The notes under the pieces: model-generated | The model's database searches: none | The model's input: only the letters and a program-made list of their open reading frames with translations | Told to the model about the DNA's origin: nothing | Position numbers and translations under genes: made by a program | From: Lampris incognitus | Lineage: Eukaryota > Chordata > Actinopteri > Lampriformes > Lampridae | Direction: 5' to 3' | Assembly: GCF_029633865.1 (NCBI RefSeq) | Contig: NC_079216.1 | Location: forward strand, 25,393,136 to 25,457,135 | Length of the DNA stretch: 64,000 bases | Shown here: positions 53,891 through 62,580 of the stretch, in pieces | Position numbering within the stretch: the first letter of the stretch is position 1 | Layout of the letters: every line of letters starts with the position of its first letter

Positions 53891-55108
53891 CACTCACTGG
53901 CCACTTTATTAGGTACACCTTGCTAGTACCGGGTTGGACCCCCTTTTGCCTTCAGAACTGCCTTAATCCTTCATGGCATAGATTCAACAAGGTACTGGAA
54001 ACATTCCTCAGAGAGTTTGGTCCATATTGACATGATAGCATCACGCAGTTGCTGCAGATTTGTCGGCTGCACATCCATGATGCGAATCTCCCGGTCCACC
54101 ACATCCCAAAGGTGCTCTATTGGATTGAGATCTGGTGACTGTGAAGGCCATTTGAGTACAGTGAACTCATTGTCATGTTCAAGAAACCAGTCTGAGATGA
54201 TTCGAGCTTTATGACATGGCGCGTTATCCTGCTGGAAGTAGCCATCAGAAGATGGGAACACTGTGGTCATAAAGGGATGGACATGGTCAGCAACAATACT
54301 CAGGTAGGCTGTGGCGTTGACACGATGCTCAATTGGTACTAAGGGGCCCAAAGTGTGCCAAGAAAATATCCCCCACACCATTACACCACCACCACCAGCC
54401 TGAACCGTTGATACAAGGCAGGATGGATCCATGCTTTCATGTTGTTGACGCCAAATTCTGACCCTACCATCCGAATGTCGCAGCAGAAATTGAGACTCAT
54501 CAGACCAGGCAACGTTTTTCCAATCTTCTATTGTCCAATTTTGGTGAGCCTGTGCGAATTGTAGCCTCAGTTTCCTGTTCTTAGCTGACAGGAGTGGCAC
54601 CCGGTGTGGTCTTCTGCTGCTGTAGCCCATCTGCCTCAAGATTCGACGTGTTGTGCGTTCAGAGATGCTCGTCTGCATATCTCGGTTGTAATGAGTGGTT
54701 ATTTGAGTTACTGTTGCCTTTCTATCAGCTCGAACCAGTCTGGCCATTCTCCTCTGACCTCTGGATCAACAAGGCATTTTCGCCCACAGAACTGCCGCTC
54801 ACTGGATATTTTCTCTTTTTCGGACCATTCTCTGTAAACCCTAGAGATGGTTGTGCGTGAAAATCCCAGTAGATCAGCAGTTTCTGAAATACTCAGACCA
54901 GCCCGTCTGGCACCAACAACCATGCCACGTTCAAAGTCACTTAAATCACCTTTCTTCCCCATTCTGATGCTCGGTTTGAACTGCAGCAGATCGTCTTGAC
55001 CATGTCTACATGCCTAAATGCATTGAGTTGCTGCCATGTGATTGGCTGACAGAAATTTGCATTAACGAGCAGTTGGACAGGTGTGCCTAATAAAGTGGCC
55101 GGTGAGTG
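53891..55108 (-). mobile_element. Tc1/mariner element of DD36E type nested in the DD34E element
   Basis: 1218 bp between TA dinucleotides (53889-53890, 55109-55110). Inverted repeats start cactcactggccacttta (left) and cactcaccggccacttta (right). It carries a nearly full transposase with one frameshift and a late stop. Confidence 0.9.
53971..54962 (-). pseudogene. DD36E transposase, one frameshift
   Basis: N-terminal part 54962-54708: MGKKGDLSDFERGMVVGARR, SISETADLLGFSRTTISRVY (helix-turn-helix). After a one-base frame change near 54740 the second part runs to 53971: WSDESQFLLRHSDGR (first D), GGGGVMVWGIFSWH, YFQQDNAPCHKAR (second D), [14 protein letters not shown] (E). I count 36 residues between the second D and E, the spacing of the DD36E (Incomer) family. 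A stop follows ESMP where the family usually continues (RIKAVLKAKGG is readable after it). Confidence 0.85.
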
Positions 55109-55110
55109 TA

Positions 55111-55900
55111 TATTTGGGGTATTTCTCCCATTCTTCTCTGCAGATCCTCTCGAGCTCTGTAAGGTTAGATGGGGAGCGTCGCTGCACAGCGTCTTTCCAG
55201 AGATGTTCAATGGGGTTCAAGTCTGGGCTCTGGCTGGGCCACTCAAGGACATTCACAGACTTGTCCCAAAGCCACTCCTTCGTCGTCTTGGCTGTATGCT
55301 TAGGGTTGTTGTCGTGTTGAAAGGTAAACCTTCACCCCAATCTGAGGTCCTGAGCGCTCTGGAGCAGGTTTTCATCAAGGATCTCTCTGTACTTTGCTCC
55401 ATTAATCTTTCCATCGATCCTGACTAGTCTCCCAGTTCCTGCTGCTGAAAAACATCCCCACAGCATGATGCTGCCACCACCATGCTTAACTGTAGGGATG
55501 GTATTAGCAAGGTGATGAGAGGTGTCTGGTTTCCTCCAGACATGACGTTTGGCCTTCAGGCCAAAGAGTTCAATCTTGGTTTCATCAGACCAGATAATCT
55601 TGTTTCTCATGGTCTGAGAGTCCTTTAGGTGCTTTCTGGCAAACTCCAAGTGGGCTGTCATGTGCCTTTTACTGAGCAGAGGCTTCCGTCTGGTCACTCT
55701 ACCATAAAGGCCTGATTGGTGGAGTGCTGCAGAGATGGTTGTCCTTCTGGAAGGTTCTCCCATCTCCACAGAGGAACGCTGGAGCTCTGTCAGAGTGACC
55801 ATTGGGTTCTTGGTCACCTCCCTGACCAAGGCCCTTCTCCCCTGATTGCTCAGTTTGGCTGGGCGGCCAGCTCTAAGAAGAGTCCTGTAGAAACATCCCA
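55111..55900 (-). pseudogene. Tc1-like transposase, N-terminally deleted
   Basis: [59 protein letters not shown] (first D), [20 protein letters not shown], then a frameshift in the region of the second D (near 55330), and [20 protein letters not shown] (E). The first helix-turn-helix is deleted. The DD36E element sits at the 3' end of this gene. Confidence 0.82.
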
Positions 55901-55975
55901 AGGATGAACAGTGGAAACAGGATGAACCTGAGTTCAATTTTGAGTGTCATAGCAAAGGGTGTGAATACTTACGTA

Positions 55976-56572
55976 TATATACACACTTTTTTTTAAAAAC
56001 TGACTGTTTTGAAAAAGCTTACTTTTATAAATGTTTGGTGCTGTTTTATTTAAAGTTAAATCATATTTAATTCTCATGCAACGAGGCTTTATTTTAAAAC
56101 TAAATATTTCATTGCACCAATTGTTTCATGAAAGATTACTTGTCTATATGGTGTGTGCAATTTTACTTTAAGATACATTTTATTTGAATCATGTTTTCAA
56201 TTTTTTGAATCGATCACCAATAGTTTAATTTCTATAACATTCACCCCTCATACAGTAAAAATTAAAATACACAATAAACTGAAACAAAATCAATATGAAG
56301 GATTGTTTTAAAATAAAACAATAACAACAGAAAATTCAATTCAATTTTTATTCCAAATTATGAAAAAATACAAATATTGGGAATTTTTTTTAAAAAAGAA
56401 CACATACAGATAGGATGAAGATGAATAGGAGCCAGACCTAGAAAGCTGATTAAGCAGGTTTTTTACAGGTGACTAGGGATGGAGTGTGCATATGTGTCTC
56501 TATTCTGGGGTCACATGACTTAAGTTAATTTCTGAAGCCATACTTTTGACATGACATTTTGTATATGTTTGT
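55976..56572. other. AT-rich non-coding stretch
   Basis: No coding feature. It could be intron or 3' flank of the candidate exon that follows. Confidence 0.45.
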
Positions 56573-56692
<120 letters not shown>

Positions 56693-56827
56693 CTAAACAA
56701 GAAAGGCAAGAAGGCATGTTAAACATATGTTGAGTGTTTCTTTTAACAAAGTGATATATATATATAATAATTTTTTTCCGAAACCGTCAATGGTGTTGCA
56801 AGTGCTCAACTAATGAGGAGCGGAATA

Positions 56828-57007
56828 TCAACATGGATACAGGAAAAAAAAGTTTTAATGCATTGTAGTACAGGCCTGTTTCGTGCGTCTCGCACTCATC
56901 AGCTGCCTGTGAGTGCGAGACGCACGTAGCAGCTGATGAGTGTGAGACGCACGAAACAGGCCTGTACTGCAATGCATTAAAACTTTTTTTCCTGTATCCG
57001 TGTTGAT
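56828..57007. repeat. Hairpin with 79-nt arms
   Basis: Arms 56828-56906 and 56929-57007 are inverted copies with about four mismatches (atacaggaaaaaaa, aggcctgtttcgtgcgtctc). The loop is 22 nt and contains another short complement. Confidence 0.85.
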
Positions 57008-57016
57008 ATATACATA

Positions 57017-58634
57017 CACTACCGTTCAAAAGTTTGGGATCACCCAAACAATTTTGTGTTTTCCATGAAAAGTCACACTTATTCACCACCATATGTTGTG
57101 AAATGAATAGAAAATAGAGTCAAGACATTGACAAGGTTAGAAATAATGATTTGTATTTGAAATAAGATTTTTTTTACATCAAACTTTGCTTTCATCAAAG
57201 AATCCTCCATTTGCAGCAATTACAGCATTGCAGACCTTTGGCATTCTAGCTGTTAATTTGTTGAGGTAATCTGGAGAAATTGCACCCCACGCTTCCAGAA
57301 GCAGCTCCCACAAGTTGGATTGGTTGGATGGGCACTTCTTGCGTACCATACGGTCAAGCTGCTCCCACAACAGCTCAATGGGGTTCAGATCTGGTGACTG
57401 CGCTGGCCACTCCATTACCGATAGAATACCAGCTGCCTGCTTCTGCTCTAAATAGTTCTTGCACAATTTGGAGGTGTGTTTAGGGTCATTGTCCTGTTGT
57501 AGGATGAAATTGGCTCCAATCAAGCGCTGTCCACTGGGTATGGCATGGCGTTGCAAAATGGAGTGATAGTCTTCCTTATTCAGAATCCCTTTTACCCTGT
57601 ACAAATCTCCCACCTTACCAGCACCAAAGCAACCCCAGACCATCACATTACCTCCACCATGCTTAACAGATGGCGTCAGGCATTCTTCCAGCATCTTTTC
57701 ATTTGTTCTGCGTCTCACAAACGTTCTTCTTTGTGATCCAAACACCTCAAACTTGGATTCATCTGTCCACAACACTTTTTTCCAGTCTTCCTCTGTCCAA
57801 TGTCTGTGTTCTTTTGCCCATCTTAATCTTTTTCTTTTATTGGTCAGTCTCAGATATGGCTTTTTCTTTGCCACTCTGCCATGAAGCCCAGAATCCCGCA
57901 GCCGCCTCTTCACTGTAGATGTTGACACTGGTGTTTTGCGGGTACTATTTAATGAAGATGCCAGTTGGGGACCTGTGAGGCGTCTGTTTCTCAAACTAGA
58001 GACTCTAATGTACTTATTTTCTTGCTCAGTTGTGCAACGCGGCCTCCCACTTCTTTTTCTACTCTGGTTAGAGCCTGTTTGTGCTGTCCTCTGAAGGGAG
58101 TAGTACACACCGGTGTAGGAAATCTTCAATTTCTTAGCAATTTCTCGCATGGAATAGCCTTCATTTCTAAGAACAAGAATAGACTGTCGAGTTTCAGATG
58201 AAAGTTCTCTTTTTCTGGCCATTTTGAGCGTTTAATTGACCCCACAAATGTGATGCTCCAGAAACTCAATCTGCTCAAAGGAAGGTCAGTTTTGTAGCTT
58301 CTGTAACGAGCTAAACTGTTTTCAGATGTGTGAACATGATTGCACAAGGGTTTTCTAATCATCAATTAGCCTTCTGAGCCAATGAGCAAACACATTGTAC
58401 CATTAGAACACTGGAGTGATAGTTGCTTGAAATGGGCCTCTATACACCTATGTAGATATTGCACCAAAAACCAGACATTTGCAGCTAGAATAGTCATTTA
58501 CCACATTAGCAATGTATAGAGTGTATTTCTTTAAAGTTAAGACTAGTTTAAAGTTATCTTCATTGAACAGTACAGTGCTTTTCCTTCAAAAATATGGACA
58601 TTTCAATGTGATCCCAAACTTTTGAACGGTAGTG
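57017..58634 (-). mobile_element. Intact Tc1/mariner element of DD38E (Intruder) type
   Basis: 1618 bp between TA dinucleotides (57015-57016, 58635-58636). Terminal inverted repeats are perfect over at least 27 bp, beginning cactaccgttcaaaagtttg on both sides. It carries a full-length open transposase on the minus strand. Confidence 0.95.
57179..58222 (-). CDS. DD38E transposase, apparently intact
   Basis: 347 codons, no interruption. Helix-turn-helix pair: ETRQSILVLRNEGYSMREIA, ISYTGVYYSLQRTAQTG. GRPR-like hook KRSGRPRCTTEQE. Second helix-turn-helix: LTGPQLASSLNS, STVKRRLRDSGLHGRVA. Catalytic: D154 in LWTDESKFEV, D244 in LQQDNDPKHT, E283 in [11 protein letters not shown]. There are 38 residues between the second D and E, against 34 in ordinary Tc1. 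Gly-rich box KHGGGNVMVWGCFGAG. A DD38E spacing defines the Intruder family described in fishes and other animals. Start at the ATG that gives the usual MARKRELSSE N-terminus. Confidence 0.94.
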   Translation of the reverse strand: MARKRELSSETRQSILVLRNEGYSMREIAKKLKISYTGVYYSLQRTAQTGSNQSRKRSGRPRCTTEQENKYIRVSSLRNRRLTGPQLASSLNSTRKTPVSTSTVKRRLRDSGLHGRVAKKKPYLRLTNKRKRLRWAKEHRHWTEEDWKKVLWTDESKFEVFGSQRRTFVRRRTNEKMLEECLTPSVKHGGGNVMVWGCFGAGKVGDLYRVKGILNKEDYHSILQRHAIPSGQRLIGANFILQQDNDPKHTSKLCKNYLEQKQAAGILSVMEWPAQSPDLNPIELLWEQLDRMVRKKCPSNQSNLWELLLEAWGAISPDYLNKLTARMPKVCNAVIAANGGFFDESKV

Positions 58635-58767
58635 TATATATATATATTTCTCAATACAGATACAGGGAGAAAAGTTTTCATTTTTTTCCTGTATCTACGT
58701 ATATTGATATTCCGCTCCTCATTAGTTGAGCACTTACAACAACACCATCTATGGTTTCGGGGGGGTG

Positions 58768-58768
<1 letters not shown>

Positions 58769-58810
<42 letters not shown>
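58769..58810. repeat. (TA)n microsatellite
   Basis: About 20 TA units next to the right repeat of the foldback element. Confidence 0.9.
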
Positions 58811-58811
<1 letters not shown>

Positions 58812-59150
58812 TAAACATATGTAGCTGATATATGATCAGTTAAGTTAACACATTGATTGTACATTGCATTGTTGACTTGTTGACACAGATGGAGGTAAAC
58901 TTTTGCGGGAATGTTTGGTGGCTCTACAAAAATTGACTGTAAATGACTGACATTGTTGTCTATACAAAAAGCAAGTGTCCTCTATGTAAATGTATTTGAT
59001 ATGCTAGCAGAAAATGATATGCTAGCAGAAAAACTGAAATTGGTCTGTCACAATTTGTTTATTATGGGGCCCCATGTAAGGGCTTTATTCATTATTTTAA
59101 ACAGAGAATAACCCTACTGGGATACACTTTGTACCTACTGACCCTTTCAC
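58811..59150. other. Probable intron sequence
   Basis: No feature seen. It lies between the two candidate host exons. Confidence 0.35.
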
Positions 59151-59318
59151 CTGTGACATACCAGAGTCAACAAAAGCATCTCTCCTCACCATGTCTATGT
59201 CCTCGATGGTCCGCTGTGGTTGCCCTTGCACGCCTGCTGGCGCCCCCTTTATGCGCTTGTACTGGGTGAAGAGGATGTTCATGGTGGCTAACAGCACTTC
59301 AGACAGATTGTGCCGCAC
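59151..59318 (-). CDS. Candidate internal exon of an unidentified host gene
   Basis: Minus strand: acceptor ttgtttgtttcctaag, then [43 protein letters not shown]. Two phase-0 donors are possible: ATG with gtgagg (exon end 59190) and CAG with gtgaaa (exon end 59151). Both keep the frame with the candidate terminal exon at 56573-56692. The hydrophobic-helix start and Gln/Gly-rich linker look like authentic protein. I do not recognise the gene. Confidence 0.5.
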
Positions 59319-59786
59319 CTTAGGAAACAAACAAGGCTAATGAAATCAACGTCACTAATATTATTAAAACTTTTTGTATTTCTATTGCTTTATTACTGGC
59401 TAAACCCCTATTGTTGTATTTTTTTGTCATTGTCTTCATTATCCATACATTTGCTCAGTGTCCCATGATATGGTGAATCATAGACATGAAACTTCACACT
59501 CTTAAATGTAAGCAATAACAATGTCATGCAATATTGCCTTGATTTGGTCTTATGGTTGCACTAAAACTAAAGCTCCACCTTTTCTGCATTTGTAAGGCTG
59601 TAACTCCCACACCATGGATCTGATTGATGCAAATATATGTTCGCCTGAGTATGTTCTACAGATCTGCCCACTGGACCACCAAAGTCTGCTGAGAATTTTT
59701 TCCCTCAGGCTTTTTAAGTTATTCACCTACCAGGACCAAACTTGGTACAGAGGTAGAAGGGCTTGAGGTACGATTTGTAACTATTT
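59319..59786. other. Non-coding stretch
   Basis: No feature seen. Possibly intronic to the candidate minus-strand gene. Confidence 0.35.
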
Positions 59787-59807
59787 AAGAAAAACTGGAT
59801 AAGGGGC

Positions 59808-60034
59808 GGTGGCACAGTGGCGCAGTGGTTAGTGTGGTCACCTCACAGCAAGAAGGTTCTGGGTTTGAGCCCTGGGGTAGTCCAACCTTGCGGGTCGTCC
59901 CGGGCCGTCCTCTGTGTGGAGTTTGCGTTTCTCCCTGTGTCTGCATGGGTTTCCTCTGGGTGCTCCGGTTTCCTCCCAGTCCAAAGACATGTAAGTCAGG
60001 GGAATCGGCCATACTAAATTGCCCCTGGGTATGA

Positions 60035-60101
<67 letters not shown>

Positions 60102-60244
60102 GGCCCTGTGTGATGGCATGGAAGCCTATCCAGGATGTCTCTCCGACTGCTGCCCAATGACTACTGGGATGGGTTCCAGCATCCCCGCGACCCTCAGAGC
60201 AAGATAAGCGGTTCAGATAGTGGATGGATGGATGGATGGATGGA
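59808..60244 (+). mobile_element. tRNA-derived SINE 1, with (GT)n and (GGAT)n tracts
   Basis: Head gtggcacagtggcgcagtgg with box B-like gggtttgagccctgg, then the common fish SINE body (tgggtgctccggtttcctcc, gggatgggttccagcatccc) and a (GGAT)n tail. It is flanked by tggataaggggc at 59796-59807 and 60245-60256. It seems to have inserted at the 5' boundary of SINE 2. Confidence 0.85.
60037..60100. repeat. (GT)n microsatellite inside SINE 1
   Basis: About 32 GT units. Such tracts occur at the same place in other copies of this SINE. Confidence 0.95.
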
Positions 60245-60251
60245 TGGATAA

Positions 60252-60703
60252 GGGGCATCCGGGTGGCATGGCAGTCTATTCTGTTGCCTACCAACACGGG
60301 GATCCCAGTTCGAATCTTCATGTTGCCTCCGGCTTGGTCGGGCGTCCCTACAGATACAATTGGCGGTGTCTGTGGGTGGGAAGCTGGATGTGGGTATGTG
60401 TCCTGGTCGCTGCCCTAGCCTCCTCTGGCCAGTTGGGGCGCGTGTTCGGGGGGACAGGGGGGAATATAGCGTGATCCTCCCATGTGCTATGTGCCCCTGG
60501 TGAAACTCTTCACTGTCAGGTGAAAAGAAGCAGCTGGTGACTCCACATGTATCGGAAGAAACATGTGGTAATCTGCAGCTCTTCCCAGATCGGCAGAGGG
60601 GGTGGAGCAGTGACCGGGACGGCTCAGAGAGCAGGGTGATTGGCCAGGTACAATTGGGGAGAAAATGGGGGCAAAATCCAAAAAACAAAAACAAAAGCAA
60701 AAA
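60252..60703 (+). mobile_element. tRNA-derived SINE 2
   Basis: Head ggggcatccgggtggcatgg, box B-like cagttcgaatctt, then the body with gactccacatgtatcgg and gagggggtggagcag and an A-rich tail. A 16-bp TSD aagaaaaactggataa lies at 59787-59802 and 60704-60719, so SINE 1 is nested at its 5' edge. Same family as SINE 3. Confidence 0.85.
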
Positions 60704-60719
60704 AAGAAAAACTGGATAA

Positions 60720-60990
60720 ACAATATGGCTAACATAAGCAAATATACATGGAAACAGCAATGGCTTAACCCAAAACTTGCTATATTGGTGCAATCAACAC
60801 AAACCTCAGCCTACTTGGTTCACTGAGGCATTTTAAAATCAACCACAAAAGGCCTAAAACTCTATCTCCTAATCAATCGAACCAAATGTCAACCAAATTA
60901 CACATGGTAAGTGGACAAGGAATGAAAATCCAGAGCTTGGTCAAAAATACTTCCAGGGAGCATGGCCTATGACATTTTAGCATAAAACTT
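60720..60990. other. Non-coding spacer between SINEs
   Basis: No feature seen. Confidence 0.4.
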
Positions 60991-60998
60991 GGCTTATG

Positions 60999-61413
60999 CG
61001 TCCGGGTAGTGAAGTGGTCTATTCCGTTGCTGACCAACACGGGGATCGCCAGTTCGAATCCCTGTGTTACCTCCGGCTTGGTCGGGCGTCCTTACAGACA
61101 CAATTGGCCATATACGTATGCAAGTGGGAAGCCGGATGTGGGTATGTGTCCTGGTCGCGCGCGCGCGGGGGGGGGGGGGGGGGGATAGCATGACCCTCCC
61201 ACATGCTACGTCCCCCTGGCAAAACTCCTCACTGTCACGTGAAAAGAAGCGGCTGGTGACTCCACATGTATCGGCGGAAGCATGTGGTAGTCTGCAGCCC
61301 TCCCCGGATCGGCAAAGGGGGTGGAGCAGGGACCGGGACAGCTCGGAAAATAGGGTAATTGGCCAAGTACAATTGGGAAGAAAAAGGGGGAAAAAAGCCA
61401 CACAAAAAAAAAA
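60999..61413 (+). mobile_element. tRNA-derived SINE 3 (same family as SINE 2)
   Basis: Head cgtccgggtagtgaagtggt, box B cagttcgaatccc, and the same body as SINE 2. 8-bp direct repeats ggcttatg at 60991-60998 and 61414-61421. It contains a (CG)n tract followed by 18 G (61167-61184). Confidence 0.85.
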
Positions 61414-61421
61414 GGCTTATG

Positions 61422-61707
61422 ATGAGATGATGGCAACAAAACCTGCTGCGCAATTAAGTTGTCCGGTTTGGAACAGTCCAACCAAGACTCAAATCAGTTA
61501 AAGGAAGGCCAAATGACGTTGATAATAAGTGACATAAATTGGCCGGATGGTAGCACTACAACAATTTTATGTTTCGGCCCACAACTTCTGAATAATACAG
61601 TTTCGTTCACAAACATTTGCCCCTTCCCGATTTCCTATATTTTTGCATATTTGCACACAGTGAATAGTTTCAGATTTTCATACAAAATGTAATATGAGAC
61701 AAGGAGA
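61422..61707. other. Non-coding stretch
   Basis: No feature seen. Confidence 0.4.
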
Positions 61708-62580
61708 ACCCCAGAAAACGAAAACATTTCTTCGTCTTTCTGCTAATCCCAGTAGGGGTCGCCACAGCGGATTATCAGTTTCCATCTCTTCCTGTCCTCT
61801 GTATCTTCCTCTGTCCTCCCTCACTGCATCCATAAACCTCCTTTTTGGCCTTCCTCTTTCCTCTTGTCTTGCAGCTCCATCTTCAGCATCCTTCTCCCAA
61901 TATACCCAGAAACTCTCCTCCGCACATGTCCAAATCATCTCAATCTTACTTCTCTTGCTTTGTCTCCAAACCGTCCAACCTGAGCTGTCCCTCTAATATA
62001 CTCATTTCTAATCCTGTCCTTCTTGGTCAATCCCAACAAAAATCTTAGCATCTTCAACTGTGCCACCTCCAGCTTCGCTTCCTGTCTTTTCGAAAGTGCC
62101 ACCGTCTCCAAACCATACAACATAGCTAGTCTAACTACCATCTTATAAACTTTCCCTTTAACTCTTGCTCGTCTTTCTGTCACAAATCATTCCTGAAACT
62201 TTTCTCTACCTCTCTTCTGCACTCCCCTGTTACTTTGAACAGTTGACCCCAAGTTTTTAAACTCATCCACCTCATCCACACAATGTAACTCCTTCTGGCC
62301 TTCTCTATACTTCTCCATCAACATTCTCAAAGCAAACTTCCCATCTGTAGTGCTCGTTCATGGCATGAAGCCATACTGGTGCTTGCTAATCATCACCTCT
62401 CCTCTTAACCTAGCTTCTGTTACTCTTTCCAATATCTTAAAACTGCAGCTGATCAACTTTATACCTCTGTCGTTACTACAGCTCTGCACATCACCCCTAT
62501 TCTTGAAAATCGGTACCAGTATGCTTCTTCTCCACTCCTCAGGCATCCTCTCACTTTCCAAGATTTTGTTAAACAATCTA
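61708..62580 (-). pseudogene. Non-LTR retrotransposon (LINE) reverse-transcriptase fragment
   Basis: Minus strand, right to left: LFNKILESERMPEEWRRSIL, VPIFKNRGDVQSCSNDRGIK, EARLRGEVMISKHQYGFMP, LRMLMEKYREGQKELHCVDE. The text then jumps past the RT catalytic site to VKGKVYKMVVRLAMLYGLET, VALSKRQEAKLEVAQLKMLR, RNEYIRGTAQVGRFGDKARE and RCGDPYWD. This is the order of RT and C-terminal regions in an abundant fish LINE type. The clade is not fixed here. An internal deletion removes the active site. A Tc1-like element inserted at 62580 cuts its 5' side. Confidence 0.75.

Larger units (their letters stand above)
53590..55975 (-). mobile_element. Tc1-like element (DD34E type), interrupted and 3'-truncated
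   Basis: It starts after a TA with cagtgcatccggaaagtatt, a well-known fish Tc1 terminal repeat. It is split at 53891-55108 by a second Tc1 element. The transposase is on the minus strand. The N-terminal part is deleted (jump at about 55885), and no right-hand terminal repeat was found after gtgtgaatacttacgta near 55970. Confidence 0.8.
56778..58760. mobile_element. Foldback element split by a DD38E transposon
   Basis: Outer inverted repeats are 56778-56831 and 58704-58760, sharing ctcaactaatgaggagcgga and, next to it, atggtgttg. An inner hairpin lies on the left side. The Tc1-like element 57017-58634 inserted between two TA dinucleotides in its TA-rich centre. It has no coding part of its own. 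Confidence 0.75.

Noticed and set aside
60019..60119. HTHTHT and VCVCVC frames
   Set aside because: Translation of the (GT)n tract inside a SINE.
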